Assembly (NCBI GenBank): GCA_026985055.1
Contig: JALSQZ010000061.1
Location: forward strand, 1-64,000
Direction of reading: 5' to 3'
Length of the DNA: 64,000 nt
From: Sedimenticola sp.
Lineage (GTDB): Bacteria > Pseudomonadota > Gammaproteobacteria > Chromatiales > Chromatiaceae
Made by a program: the position numbers and the translations under genes. This document shows positions 53,337 through 62,980 of the stretch, piece after piece; the stretch's first letter is position 1, and each line of letters starts with the position of its first letter. Under the pieces are notes generated by a model. That model was given only the letters and a program-made list of their open reading frames with translations, had not been told where the DNA came from and did not search any database.

Positions 53337-54968
53337 ATGAAGTTGGTATCAAAAGCGGTTTGGGTGTCCTTGGCGGGCATCGGTTTTCTTCTGGCGGGCA
53401 TGCCGGCGATGGCGCAGGACTGGCTTTACACGGTCAAGCCTGGGGATACGGTGTGGGATTTGAGCCACAGCATGCTCAAGGACTGGCGCTACTGGAAACA
53501 GATCCTGGAACACAACCACATCAAGGATGCAACCACGATTCGTCCGGGCATGCGCATCGCCATTCCCCTGTACATCGTACGAGAGGAAACCGTAAAAGCG
53601 CGGGTCGAAGCGGTTCACGGAAAGGTGACTGTTACCTGGAAGGGAAGTGCTGTATCTGCGCCTTTGAAGCGTGGTGTGGCTCTGTCGGCGGGTGACAAGG
53701 TGGTCACCGGCAGCAACAGCACCGCGCTGATTGCCCTGGATGACGACAGTGTCATCCTGATGCAGGAGCAAAGCGAGCTGGAATTTACCCGCCTGCGCAG
53801 ACTGGGAGGAGGCCGGAGCCTGGATGCGGGGGTATTTGTCGGCAAGGGTGGGCTGAAAATGGATGCCAACCCGTCTCATTATCCGGATAACAATTATCAT
53901 ATTCGCACCGCTGCGGCGAACACTGCCGTGCGCGGAACCGGCTTCCGCATTGGCGTGGAAAAAGACAGCTCCCGCACTGAAGTGCTCAAGGGTCTGGTCA
54001 GTGTGGGCAATGCCCTGGGCAAGGTGGATGTGCCGGAAAATTTTGGTACGGTGGTGACCAGGGACGCCCCGCCGGTCAAGCCGGTCAAACTGCTGGCGGC
54101 GCCTGATCTGAGTGTTCTCCCTTCCCGGATCCGTTACCTGCCCGCAGTCATCAAGCTGGATGGCCCGGCCGGGGCGAGGGGCTATCATGTTCAGGTAGCC
54201 AGGGATGCCGAATTCATGAAGATCGTGCTCGATCGCAAGATCAAGGAGCGGTTCATGATCGACCAAGCGCTCCCTGATGGCAGCTACCATGTCCGGATTC
54301 GTGCGATGGACAGGAATGGCCTGGAAGGAAAGGATGCGAACACCACATTCCTGGTGGATGCCCGGCCCGAGCCGCCCATCGTACGCAAGCCGCTGCCGGG
54401 AACGGTTCTGCATGCGGGTGACCTGGAGTTTTCCTGGGCGCAAGTGGAAGACGTGGAGAGTTATCTTTTCGAGTTGTCCGGCGATCAGGACTTTGGCCAT
54501 GCCAAGGTGAGTCAAATCGTTCGCGGCACTGATATCAGCCTGTCTGTTGATCAGGGGACATGGTATTTCCGTGTGACCTCGATAGCAGATGATGGCCGGA
54601 AAGGACCGCCGGGGCACTCGCTCAAGATCGAAGTATTGCCCGTGCCCCCAGTACCGCAGGCCAAACCGCCAGCCACCGAAGAGGGAAAACTGATACTGGC
54701 CTGGCAGGCTGTGAACGGTGTCGCGAGTTATCATCTGCAGATTGCCTCAGACAGGGATTTTCAGAATCTGGTGGTGGACGAAAAAACCTCAAAGGCGTCC
54801 CTGGCATTGCCACGGCCTCCTTCGGGGTATTACTACTTCCGCCTGGGTTCCATCGATGAGGAAGGCTACGAAGGTGGTTTTGGCGCGCCACAGCGTTTCG
54901 AGGTCAAGCCGGAAAGTTACTGGCCACTGGCGATTTTTGGAATCGCCGCGGTGCTGCTGCTTCTGTAG
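53337..54968 (+). CDS. LysM-FecR domain surface/periplasmic protein
   Basis: A 543-residue exported protein. Signal peptide at residues 1-27 (VWVSLAGIGFLLAGMPAMA), LysM domain at about 30-80 (YTVKPGDTVWDLSHSM), FecR domain at about 95-215 (GDKVVTGSNSTALIALDDDS, RTAAANTAVRGTGF), then repeated fibronectin-like beta units to 515, and a C-terminal hydrophobic stretch (WPLAIFGIAAVLLLL). LysM suggests peptidoglycan binding. The ATG at 53337 has GAAGG upstream. It precedes a CHASE2-GGDEF gene, a common pairing. Confidence 0.88.
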   Translation: MKLVSKAVWVSLAGIGFLLAGMPAMAQDWLYTVKPGDTVWDLSHSMLKDWRYWKQILEHNHIKDATTIRPGMRIAIPLYIVREETVKARVEAVHGKVTVTWKGSAVSAPLKRGVALSAGDKVVTGSNSTALIALDDDSVILMQEQSELEFTRLRRLGGGRSLDAGVFVGKGGLKMDANPSHYPDNNYHIRTAAANTAVRGTGFRIGVEKDSSRTEVLKGLVSVGNALGKVDVPENFGTVVTRDAPPVKPVKLLAAPDLSVLPSRIRYLPAVIKLDGPAGARGYHVQVARDAEFMKIVLDRKIKERFMIDQALPDGSYHVRIRAMDRNGLEGKDANTTFLVDARPEPPIVRKPLPGTVLHAGDLEFSWAQVEDVESYLFELSGDQDFGHAKVSQIVRGTDISLSVDQGTWYFRVTSIADDGRKGPPGHSLKIEVLPVPPVPQAKPPATEEGKLILAWQAVNGVASYHLQIASDRDFQNLVVDEKTSKASLALPRPPSGYYYFRLGSIDEEGYEGGFGAPQRFEVKPESYWPLAIFGIAAVLLLL

Positions 54969-54978
54969 CCAGGAACTC

Positions 54979-55080
54979 GAAAAAGATATGGGATAAGGAT
55001 TTGTCCCGTTCCGGAAGCGGAAAACGCGATTTCCGGCTGCCGGCGTCCGGACCATTGAAAATGCAGTTTTTCAATGGCTC
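54979..55080. repeat. Diverged hairpin repeat of the A/B group
   Basis: Contains gggataaggatttgtccc-type and aagcggaaaacgcgatttccgg blocks that echo families A and B, and a clean hairpin ccattgaaaa/gtttttcaatgg at 55052-55077. It lies between the FecR and CHASE2 genes, which are on the same strand. Confidence 0.5.
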
Positions 55081-55128
55081 TGCCAACAGAGCAAAATTCG
55101 GATTCGCGGATTTGCTGATTCAGGTAGA

Positions 55129-56847
55129 ATGAATGCCTTGAAAGAACTGATCGACAAGCTGGCAGACAAATCCATCACCTATGTGCTTGGGGCGGTGTTG
55201 CTCGCCCTGTTTGTGGACTATTCCGGTATCACCTGGCGTACGGAACAAATGGTTGTGGACAAGGAACTGCAACTGGTGCGTGCGCCTCTGGCTGGCGATA
55301 TTGCCATTGTCGCCATTGATGAAAAAAGTCTCCGGGAACTTGGCCCCTGGCCATGGAGCCGCAGGGAATATGCGCGCCTGTTGAAGCAGTTGACCGAGTC
55401 CGGGGCGGAAACCGTGGTTTTCGATATTCTGTTTGCCGATCGGCGCCGGGGCGACGAGGAGGGAGATCAGGCCTTTGCCGATGCCATTGCCCAACATGGG
55501 CGTGTGGTGCTGGCCATGTCCAGTGACCGGGACATTTCCCGGGGAGTGGTATCCGAGGTGCTTCCCCTGCCAATGTTCATGCGGCCGGCCGCCGCCGTTG
55601 GTCATACGGACATGCCGGTGGATCGGGATGGCATGCTCAGAGGCGTATTTCTGCTGGCGGGATCAGGTGCGGCGCGCTGGCCACAACTGGCGCTGGCGGC
55701 ACTCTATCTGAATGAAGACTACAAGGTGAAGCACCTGCCCGGGCAAGAATATGTATATGGTCTCGGTCAAGGCATGGGGCGATGGGTTCGGGATCATCGA
55801 ATCCTGTTTCCTTTTTCCAGTGACAGCAGTCATTTTCCGGTGCTTTCTTTTGCAGATGTACTGGAAGGACGAACCCGGGGTGCTCTGCTGACCGGCAAAA
55901 CCGTATTCGTGGGGGTAACCGCCCAGGGTATCCAGCGTGTGTTCCTTGTTCCCGGTGGAGGAAACCGGCTCATGCCCGGGGTGGAAATCCATGCCAATGT
56001 GTTGAATGCTCTTGAACAAGGTGCCCTGTTGAATGAATTGCGGGGCTGGCCACGCTTGGCGATGCTGTCCCTGTTGGCCGCCCTTGGGGGTATGGTGGTT
56101 GCTTTCTATCGCAGGAATTGTGCGGCCCGGGGGTTGATTCTCGGGTTATCGGTGACAGTTGGTATCTCCCTTGTGCTGTTGTTGTTCTTTGGCGTGATCA
56201 CCACCAATCTGCCGGTCTGGGTAAGCCTTGCCGGAGTAGCCTTCATGGCCAATCGGCATCAGATTCTTTATCTTCGGGACAGTTCCGGCCGTGATGCCCT
56301 TACCGGTTTGTGCAACCGGCGCAGTTTTGAAGAACATTTCCAGAGAATGTGGCGCATCAACGCAAGACACCGGCGCGCTCTTTTTTTGCTGATTCTGGAT
56401 GTGGATCATTTCAAGCGTCTGAACGATGTCATGGGGCATCTGCGTGGCGATGAGGTTCTGCGCGAGCTGGGAGACTATTTGAAGAGAAAAACCCGGCGCG
56501 CTGGCGACCGCGCCTGCCGGATCGGTGGAGAGGAGTTTGCCATTCTGCTGGATATGGACAAACCGGATATGCAAAAGGTGCAGGCTTTCGCCCAGCAGAT
56601 CGTGGATGACATTCAGAAGCTGGGCATTCATTACTCTGACGGAGAACAGGAGTACCGGCTCACACTGAGTATTGGCTGCGCCAGTGCGGTACCGGGTGCT
56701 TCAACTTCAACGGATGGCTTGTTTCACGCGGCGGACCAGGCGCTGTATGAGGCCAAGAAATCAGGTCGTAACCAGGTGTGTTGCTACGACTCAGACGAAC
56801 AGTCCGCTGTTGCGAATTCCGTCAAAGACAAACTGTACGGCCAGTGA
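55129..56847 (+). CDS. CHASE2-GGDEF diguanylate cyclase
   Basis: A 572-residue inner-membrane enzyme. The N-terminal membrane anchor and CHASE2 sensor domain (residues about 40-300, VAIDEKSLRELGPWPWSRREYA block) are followed by three membrane helices at about 305-380, then a GGDEF domain with RIGGEEFAIL (GGEEF active site) near 465. It is predicted to make cyclic-di-GMP in response to a periplasmic cue, possibly passed by the LysM-FecR partner. Its 3' end overlaps marC by 57 bases, convergent. Confidence 0.93.
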   Translation: MNALKELIDKLADKSITYVLGAVLLALFVDYSGITWRTEQMVVDKELQLVRAPLAGDIAIVAIDEKSLRELGPWPWSRREYARLLKQLTESGAETVVFDILFADRRRGDEEGDQAFADAIAQHGRVVLAMSSDRDISRGVVSEVLPLPMFMRPAAAVGHTDMPVDRDGMLRGVFLLAGSGAARWPQLALAALYLNEDYKVKHLPGQEYVYGLGQGMGRWVRDHRILFPFSSDSSHFPVLSFADVLEGRTRGALLTGKTVFVGVTAQGIQRVFLVPGGGNRLMPGVEIHANVLNALEQGALLNELRGWPRLAMLSLLAALGGMVVAFYRRNCAARGLILGLSVTVGISLVLLLFFGVITTNLPVWVSLAGVAFMANRHQILYLRDSSGRDALTGLCNRRSFEEHFQRMWRINARHRRALFLLILDVDHFKRLNDVMGHLRGDEVLRELGDYLKRKTRRAGDRACRIGGEEFAILLDMDKPDMQKVQAFAQQIVDDIQKLGIHYSDGEQEYRLTLSIGCASAVPGASTSTDGLFHAADQALYEAKKSGRNQVCCYDSDEQSAVANSVKDKLYGQ

Positions 56848-57420
56848 GCAGAGCAATACCCCGAAAACGCGGTTTATGACCCGCATTCCAGTGACGCCCA
56901 GCAGCTTTTCGAGTTTTCCCGCCACCAGCAGCAAAACCAGGGAGATGAGCATCACCAGCAGCAGCATGGCGATGATGATGGCGCCTTTTTGCAGATCTCC
57001 GTGGGCGTTGGCCATGATGAGAATGACCGCGCCCATGGTTCCCGGGCCGGCGAGCAGGGGAGTGGCCAGGGGAAACACGGAAATATCGTTTCTTTCCACT
57101 GCTTCCCGGGATTCCGCGCGGGTGGTGGACATGGCGCCGGAATTGCGGCCAAATACCAGGTCTATGCCCATTAGCAGCAGCAAAATGCCGCCGGCCGTGG
57201 TCAGAGCCGCCAGGGATATTCCCAGGCGCGCCAGCAACACCTTTCCGAAAAACGCAAACAGCAGCAGCAGAATGCTGGCAATGGCCACTCCGCGCAAAGC
57301 CATATGCCGCCGTTCATCCGGAGTGTTGTCTGCGGTCAGGGCGGCAAACATGAAGGCGGAATCCACCGGTGCCACGGTAGCGAAAAAAGTGGTGAAGGCA
57401 ATGGCGGCTGTTTCCAGCAT
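56791..57420 (-). CDS. MarC family membrane protein
   Basis: A 209-residue protein with six hydrophobic helices. MarC features are AFTTFFATVAPVDSAFMF, ATPLLAGPGTMGAVI and the final VINRVFGVLLCSLAVQFVFDG. It is probably a transporter-like protein of unknown substrate. The ATG at 57420 gives the usual MarC N-terminus; upstream ATGs at 57492 and 57504 would add a hydrophilic tail. Confidence 0.88.
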   Translation of the reverse strand: MLETAAIAFTTFFATVAPVDSAFMFAALTADNTPDERRHMALRGVAIASILLLLFAFFGKVLLARLGISLAALTTAGGILLLLMGIDLVFGRNSGAMSTTRAESREAVERNDISVFPLATPLLAGPGTMGAVILIMANAHGDLQKGAIIIAMLLLVMLISLVLLLVAGKLEKLLGVTGMRVINRVFGVLLCSLAVQFVFDGIRNSGLFV

Positions 57421-57644
57421 GACAAGCTTCTGTTCCGTAAAAAAGGCGAGTGTAGCAGGAAAATCCTGATGGGTGCCGGTCTGATTGAACATCTGGTTCT
57501 CCACTCCCGGTACAGTTTCCGCTCATGGTAGAATTGCCCGGTATGCTGACGATCAGCGGGCTGTTGACCATGTCCCGGGATCTGAACTTCAGCAGAGGTT
57601 TTTTCGGCTTTCCGCATTTGAATCGGTTTTTTATGAGGTAAGAA

Positions 57645-58394
57645 ATGGCAGGTCACAGCAAATGGGCGAATATCAAGCACAAGAAAGCAGCAAATGACAA
57701 GAAGCGGGGCAAGCTCTGGTCCAAGCTGATTCGGGAAGTGACCGTGGCGGCAAAGGAAGGCGGTGGCGATTTGGAGTCCAATCCGCGGTTGCGTCTGGCT
57801 GTGGACAAGGCCAAGGGCGCGAACATGCCGGCAGATACCATTGAGCGGGCCATCAAACGCGGCGCCGGCGGCATGGAAGGTGAAAACTACGAGGAGATTC
57901 GTTACGAGGGTTATGGTCCCGGTGGTACTGCCATCATTGTGGACTGCATGACGGACAACCGCAACCGTACTGCTTCCGAGGTGCGCCATGCGTTTACCAA
58001 GCATGGCGGTAATCTGGGTACGGATGGCTCTGTAGCCTATCTCTTCGAGAAAAAAGGCATCATCAGTTTCGCTCCCGGGGCAGATGAGGATGCCATCATG
58101 GAAGCGGCTCTGGAAGCCGGCGCCGATGATGTAGTGACCAATGATGATGGGAGTATCGATGTATTCACCAGCCCGGAAGAATTTTCCGACGTGAAACAGG
58201 GCATGGTCGATGCCGGGCAGACTCCGGATCACGCGGAAGTGAGCTTCGAAGCCACTACCAAGGCGGATATGGACAAGGAAGGCGCGGAAAAACTCATGCG
58301 CCTCATCGATGCACTGGAAGATCTGGATGATGTACAGGAAGTCTATTCCAATGCCGAGATCGCCGATGAAATCATGGAGTCCCTGGGCACTTGA
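57645..58394 (+). CDS. yebC: YebC/PmpR family regulator
   Basis: A 249-residue protein, full length for the family, starting [23 protein letters not shown]. Family blocks [21 protein letters not shown] and [23 protein letters not shown] are present. YebC proteins act as transcription regulators or as translation factors at proline stretches, depending on the study. The stop overlaps the ruvC TTG start. It is the first gene of the yebC-ruvCAB-ybgC-tol run. Confidence 0.96.
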   Translation: MAGHSKWANIKHKKAANDKKRGKLWSKLIREVTVAAKEGGGDLESNPRLRLAVDKAKGANMPADTIERAIKRGAGGMEGENYEEIRYEGYGPGGTAIIVDCMTDNRNRTASEVRHAFTKHGGNLGTDGSVAYLFEKKGIISFAPGADEDAIMEAALEAGADDVVTNDDGSIDVFTSPEEFSDVKQGMVDAGQTPDHAEVSFEATTKADMDKEGAEKLMRLIDALEDLDDVQEVYSNAEIADEIMESLGT

Positions 58395-58882
58395 GGATAC
58401 TGGGCATCGATCCGGGTTCCCGGGTAACGGGATTTGGGGTCATCGATACCGATGGCCGTCACAGCCGTCACGTATGCAGCGGCTGTATTCGCACCACGAG
58501 CAAGGATTTTTCCGCCCGTCTGGGGGAAATCTTCAACGGTATCCGACAGGTGCTGGAAGATCATGCTCCGCAACAGGTTGCCGTGGAGCAGGTGTTTATG
58601 GCGGCCAACGCGTCCTCGGCGCTGAAGTTGGGGCATGCCCGGGGCGCGGCCATTACCGCCGCCGTGGTGGCGCAACTGCCGGTTCATGAATACACGCCTC
58701 GCGCCGTGAAGCTGGCCCTGGTGGGGACGGGCGCGGCAGAGAAAGAACAGGTACAGCACATGATACGTCTGATCCTTGGGCTGCAGCAGTCCATGGGGCT
58801 GGATGAGTCCGACGCCCTCGCTGTAGCGCTCTGCCATGCCCATACCCATGTCAATGCACAGAAATTGCGAGGCCGCTCATGA
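58391..58882 (+). CDS. ruvC: Holliday junction resolvase RuvC
   Basis: Cleaves Holliday junctions with RuvAB. The 163 residues fit the family. The catalytic Asp7 is in [15 protein letters not shown], Glu in [19 protein letters not shown], and the late Asp pair is in [15 protein letters not shown]. The TTG start at 58391 overlaps the yebC stop (TTGA), giving a start identical to family members. It overlaps ruvA by 4 nt. Confidence 0.96.
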   Translation: MRILGIDPGSRVTGFGVIDTDGRHSRHVCSGCIRTTSKDFSARLGEIFNGIRQVLEDHAPQQVAVEQVFMAANASSALKLGHARGAAITAAVVAQLPVHEYTPRAVKLALVGTGAAEKEQVQHMIRLILGLQQSMGLDESDALAVALCHAHTHVNAQKLRGRS

Positions 58883-59484
58883 TTGGTCTGCTGCGGGGCC
58901 GGGTACTGGTGAAACAGCCGCCTTCCCTGCTGCTGGAAGTCAATGGTGTGGGCTATGAACTGGAAGCGCCCATGTCCACTTTCTATGACCTGCCGGATGG
59001 GGATCAGGAAGTGGTGCTTTATACCCACATGATGGTTCGGGACGATGCCCACAGTCTGTTTGGTTTCATTCGGGAAAGTGACCGGACCCTGTTTCGTTCA
59101 TTGCTCAAGGTGAACGGAGTAGGGGGCAAGATGGCGCTGGCCATACTCTCCGGCATGAGCACGGACGAGTTTTCCCTGTATGTGCAATCCGGAGATGTGA
59201 AAGCGCTTTGTCGCCTCCCTGGGGTAGGAAAGAAGACCGCCGAGCGACTGATCATGGAAATGCGTGATCGCCTGGACAAGACCGGGGCGGAAACCGCTGT
59301 CGTACCGCCCGCTGCCGGGGCAACATCCGGCCGGGCATCGGCTGACGGGGATGCGGTCAGCGCCCTGGTTGCCCTGGGATACAAGGCTACAGAGGCTGCG
59401 CGCATGGTGGCTGCGGTATTCGACAAGGACATGGACACGGAAACTGTCATCCGCCTGGCCCTGCAGGGAAAGGCCAAAGGGTAG
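58879..59484 (+). CDS. ruvA: Holliday junction helicase subunit RuvA
   Basis: A 201-residue DNA-binding subunit that targets RuvB to junctions. The OB-fold starts [21 protein letters not shown], the helix-hairpin-helix motifs are LLKVNGVGGKMALAILSGM and LCRLPGVGKKTAERLI, and domain III follows a linker (DAVSALVALGYKATEA). Length and order match the family. Confidence 0.96.
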   Translation: MIGLLRGRVLVKQPPSLLLEVNGVGYELEAPMSTFYDLPDGDQEVVLYTHMMVRDDAHSLFGFIRESDRTLFRSLLKVNGVGGKMALAILSGMSTDEFSLYVQSGDVKALCRLPGVGKKTAERLIMEMRDRLDKTGAETAVVPPAAGATSGRASADGDAVSALVALGYKATEAARMVAAVFDKDMDTETVIRLALQGKAKG

Positions 59485-59490
59485 AAGCAC

Positions 59491-60528
59491 ATGGACGAAG
59501 AAAGAATTATCGATCCCGCCGCCGGCATGGATGATGTCATGCTCGATCGCGCCATCCGGCCGCGTCTGCTCCAGGATTATGTAGGTCAGCCCGCGGTGAA
59601 GGAACAGATGGAGATCTTCATTCCTGCCGCTCGTCAGCGCGGTGAGGCGCTGGATCATGTGCTGATATTCGGTCCGCCGGGACTGGGCAAGACCACCCTT
59701 GCGCACATCATTGCCAATGAAATGCAGGTGCAACTGCACCAGACTTCCGGCCCGGTGCTGGAACGGGCGGGTGATCTTGCGGCGCTGCTCACCAATCTTC
59801 AGCCGCACGATGTATTGTTCGTGGACGAGATCCACCGCCTCAGTCCGGTAGTGGAAGAAGTCCTGTATCCGGCCATGGAGGATTACCAGCTCGACATCAT
59901 GATCGGAGAAGGACCGGCGGCGCGCTCCATCAAGGTGGATCTGCCGCCCTTTACCCTGGTGGGGGCGACCACCAGGGCGGGCCTGCTTACCTCCCCCCTG
60001 CGTGATCGTTTTGGCATCGTACAGCGACTGGAGTTCTACAATCAGAAGGATCTGACGCATATCGTGCAGCGTTCGGCGGGCATACTGTCCATGGCCATCG
60101 ACGAGCAAGGCGCGGGAGAAATTGCTCGCCGCTCCCGGGGCACGCCGCGTATCGCCAACCGTCTGCTGCGCAGGGTGCGTGACTATGCCCAGGTAAAAGG
60201 CGACGGAGAGATTACCCTTGCCATCGCTGATGCCGCCCTGTCCATGCTCAAGGTGGATGCCAATGGCATCGACCACATGGATCGGCGCCTGCTCATGACC
60301 GTGCTGGAGAAATTCGATGGCGGTCCGGTAGGCGTGGACAGCCTGGCGGCTGCCATTGGCGAGGAGCGCGGCACCATTGAGGACGTGCTCGAACCTTTCC
60401 TCATCCAGCAGGGATTTCTCATGCGCACCCCCAGGGGGCGGGTGGCCACTCGCCGGGCCTTCGAATATTTTGGTTTTACTCCCAGGCGGGAGACCGCTAC
60501 TGACGATCTTTTTGGAGGCGAGGGGTGA
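59491..60528 (+). CDS. ruvB: Holliday junction helicase subunit RuvB
   Basis: A 345-residue AAA+ motor for branch migration. Walker A is [12 protein letters not shown], Walker B is [12 protein letters not shown], sensor 1 is [11 protein letters not shown] with the Arg finger in PLRDRFGI, and the C-terminal winged helix includes [17 protein letters not shown]. It lies 6 bases after ruvA, and its stop overlaps the ybgC GTG start. Confidence 0.97.
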   Translation: MDEERIIDPAAGMDDVMLDRAIRPRLLQDYVGQPAVKEQMEIFIPAARQRGEALDHVLIFGPPGLGKTTLAHIIANEMQVQLHQTSGPVLERAGDLAALLTNLQPHDVLFVDEIHRLSPVVEEVLYPAMEDYQLDIMIGEGPAARSIKVDLPPFTLVGATTRAGLLTSPLRDRFGIVQRLEFYNQKDLTHIVQRSAGILSMAIDEQGAGEIARRSRGTPRIANRLLRRVRDYAQVKGDGEITLAIADAALSMLKVDANGIDHMDRRLLMTVLEKFDGGPVGVDSLAAAIGEERGTIEDVLEPFLIQQGFLMRTPRGRVATRRAFEYFGFTPRRETATDDLFGGEG

Positions 60529-60932
60529 ACTATCGCTTTCCGGTTCGGGTCTATTACGAAGATACGGATGCCGCCGGTATCGTTTACTACGCCAATTATT
60601 TCCGTTTCATGGAGCGGGCGCGAACCGAATGGCTGCGGCATCTGGGATTTGAGCAGGATGTCCTGCGTGAAGAGCATGGCATCGTTTTTGTGGTGCGCAG
60701 CGCCGCGGCGGACTATCTGGCGCCAGCCCGCTTCAATGATCTGCTCTGGGTGACCGGCGAGGTTTGCGAGCACAGCCGTACCGCCATGAGCATCGCCCAG
60801 GATGTCTACCGCCAGGACGATGACGAGTTGCTGTGCCGGGGGAAGGTGGGCATCGTGTGCGTGAATATCGAATCTTTTCGTCCTTCCCCCATACCTGGAA
60901 TCATCCTGGAGAAACTGAAAGATGCAGACTGA
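60525..60932 (+). CDS. ybgC: Tol-Pal system acyl-CoA thioesterase
   Basis: A 135-residue hotdog-fold thioesterase. The family motif [27 protein letters not shown] spans residues 7-33, with the catalytic Asp in EDTDAAG. The start is GTG 60525, overlapping ruvB (GTGA). It is the first gene of the tol group and overlaps tolQ by 11 nt. Confidence 0.95.
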   Translation: MNYRFPVRVYYEDTDAAGIVYYANYFRFMERARTEWLRHLGFEQDVLREEHGIVFVVRSAAADYLAPARFNDLLWVTGEVCEHSRTAMSIAQDVYRQDDDELLCRGKVGIVCVNIESFRPSPIPGIILEKLKDAD

Positions 60933-61611
60933 GCTTTCCTTCCTGCAGCTGGTGCTGGACGCCAGCCCTCTGGTACAGCTGGTCATGGCCAGTCTGCTGC
61001 TGGCCTCGGTGCTGTCCTGGACGGCCATCTTTGATCGCTCCCGCAGCTTGCGCAAGGCGCGCAAGGCGGCGGATGAATTCGAAGACAAGTTCTGGTCCGG
61101 CGGTGATCTGGGCAAGCTGTACCGGGGTCTGGATCGTTATCCTGACGAGATTCAGGGCATGGCCATGGTATTTCACGCCGGCTTCCGGGAATTTGCCCGG
61201 CTCAAGGATGCCTCCGGCATGGATCCCATGGCTGTGGTGGAGGGCGCAAGGCGCGCCATGCGCGTGGCCATGAGCCGGGAGATGGACTCCCTGGAGCGGC
61301 ATCTTTCCTTCCTTGCCACGGTGGGTTCCACCAGTCCCTATGTCGGATTGTTCGGTACGGTCTGGGGCATCATGAACTCCTTTCATGCCCTGGGCAATGT
61401 CAAGCAGGCGACTTTGAATCTGGTGGCGCCGGGCATCGCCGAGGCGCTGATCGCTACCGCCATGGGACTGTTTGCCGCCATACCCGCGGTGGTGGCCTAC
61501 AACAAGTATGCCGAGGCGGTACAGCGTCTTGAAAGCCGCTACGAGGATTTTGCCGAGGAATTCGCCAATATTCTGCAGCGCCAGGTGCATATGCTGGGCG
61601 GGGGCAAATAA
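60922..61611 (+). CDS. tolQ: Tol-Pal motor protein TolQ
   Basis: A 229-residue inner-membrane protein, homologous to ExbB/MotA, that with TolR uses the proton gradient to energise TolA. The first helix is LVQLVMASLLLASVLSWTAI; the last two contain YVGLFGTVWGIMNSFHAL and ALIATAMGLFAAIPAVVAYN. Its stop and the tolR ATG share one base (61611). Confidence 0.96.
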   Translation: MQTELSFLQLVLDASPLVQLVMASLLLASVLSWTAIFDRSRSLRKARKAADEFEDKFWSGGDLGKLYRGLDRYPDEIQGMAMVFHAGFREFARLKDASGMDPMAVVEGARRAMRVAMSREMDSLERHLSFLATVGSTSPYVGLFGTVWGIMNSFHALGNVKQATLNLVAPGIAEALIATAMGLFAAIPAVVAYNKYAEAVQRLESRYEDFAEEFANILQRQVHMLGGGK

Positions 61612-62036
61612 TGTCGCGCCGGGGCAGAAAACTCCGCCCCATGGGGGAAATCAATGTCGTGCCCTATATCGACGTGATGCTGGTGTTGCTCGTGATTTTC
61701 ATGATTACCGCGCCCCTGCTGACCCAGGGGGTGAAGGTCGATCTGCCCCAGGCCGACGCCAAGCCCATGGATGAAGATGCAAAACGGCCTCTGGTGCTCA
61801 GTGTGGACAAGGAAGGAGCTTTTCACCTCACCTATGATGATGATCGCAGCCGGACCCTGGATGAAGAAGAACTGTTGCGCCAGGCATCGGCCATCATCGC
61901 CAACAATCCTGGCATTCCCGTTCTGGTGAAAGGTGACAAGGATGTGGACTATGGCCGAGTGGTGCGCGCCATGGTGTTGCTGCAGGATGCAGGCGCGCCA
62001 AACATCGGCTTGCTGACTGATCCCACTGAACCATAA
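61611..62036 (+). CDS. tolR: Tol-Pal motor protein TolR
   Basis: A 141-residue ExbD-like protein with one membrane helix (INVVPYIDVMLVLLVIFMIT) containing the essential Asp of the proton path, and a periplasmic domain ending VLLQDAGAPNIGLLTDPTEP. It shares a base with tolQ and with tolA at each end, consistent with tight coupling. Confidence 0.96.
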   Translation: MSRRGRKLRPMGEINVVPYIDVMLVLLVIFMITAPLLTQGVKVDLPQADAKPMDEDAKRPLVLSVDKEGAFHLTYDDDRSRTLDEEELLRQASAIIANNPGIPVLVKGDKDVDYGRVVRAMVLLQDAGAPNIGLLTDPTEP

Positions 62037-62980
62037 TGCTCGACGTGATTCGCCGCCATCCCCTGGCCTTTTTTCTGGCGGTGCTCATGCATCTGGCCAT
62101 ACTGGCCTTGATGGTGTTTGGCCTGGACTGGCTCAATCCCCCAAAACCGGTGAAACCGGCTGGACAGATTGTTCATGCAACATTGATGGACACCAGCCAG
62201 TTGCAGCGTGAGAAAGATGCCAGGGAAGCGCAGAAACGTCTGCAGGCGGAGCGGCTGCGCAAGCAGGAAGAGAAGAAGAAGGCAGAAGCGAGAAAGAAGA
62301 AAGAGGAAAAACGCCGGCTGGAGCAGGAGCGCAAACGCGAACAGGAAGCCAGGAAAAAAGCGGAACTGAAGCGCAAGGAAGAGCAACGCAAAAAGGCGCA
62401 AGCGGAGAAGAAGCGCAAGCTGGCGCTGAAGAAAAAGGAAGAGGAAAAAAAGAAAAAGGCGGAACTCGAACGCCAGCGCAAGCTCAAAGAAAAGAAGCGC
62501 AAGGAAGAGGAACGCCGCAAAGCCGAAGAAAAAAAGAAAGCCGAAGCAAAGAAAAAGGCCGAGGCGGAACGAAAAAGGAAAGAAGCCGCACGCAAAAAGG
62601 CGCAAGCGGAGAAGAAACGCAAGGCCCGCGAGGCAGCGGAACGAAAGGCCCGGGAAGCGGAAATGCAGGCCCAATGGGAAGCGGAACAGGCCGGACGGGA
62701 ACGCGCCAGCGCCACCGCTGCGATCAAGCGCAAGGTACAGAACAACTGGCTGAGGCCGCCTTCCGCAGGCAAGCAGGGTTTGGAAGCCACGGTGCGGGTG
62801 CGGCTCAACGATAAAGGCTCCGTACTCCTGGTACAGGTGGTAAAATCCAGCGGCAATGCTGCTTTCGACCGTTCCGTGGTGACGGCGGTAAACAAGGCGG
62901 ATCCGCTGCCCATGCCGAAAAATCCGCTGCTGATATCGGAATTCCGGGACTTTACTTTTATATTCAGGCCCACAAAATGA
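62036..62980 (+). CDS. tolA: Tol-Pal envelope protein TolA
   Basis: A 314-residue protein spanning the periplasm. An N-terminal helix anchors it (HPLAFFLAVLMHLAILALMV), followed by a long Lys/Glu/Ala-rich helical linker (about residues 55-225) and a compact C-terminal domain (IKRKVQNNWLRPP, VRLNDKGSVLLVQVVKSSGN). The linker's low complexity is normal for TolA. It overlaps tolB by 4 nt. Confidence 0.93.
   Translation: MLDVIRRHPLAFFLAVLMHLAILALMVFGLDWLNPPKPVKPAGQIVHATLMDTSQLQREKDAREAQKRLQAERLRKQEEKKKAEARKKKEEKRRLEQERKREQEARKKAELKRKEEQRKKAQAEKKRKLALKKKEEEKKKKAELERQRKLKEKKRKEEERRKAEEKKKAEAKKKAEAERKRKEAARKKAQAEKKRKAREAAERKAREAEMQAQWEAEQAGRERASATAAIKRKVQNNWLRPPSAGKQGLEATVRVRLNDKGSVLLVQVVKSSGNAAFDRSVVTAVNKADPLPMPKNPLLISEFRDFTFIFRPTK

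Noticed and set aside
62200..62720. Low-complexity Lys/Glu/Ala-rich stretch as a repeat or possible error
   Set aside because: It is the normal helical linker of TolA, in frame and between intact N- and C-terminal domains.
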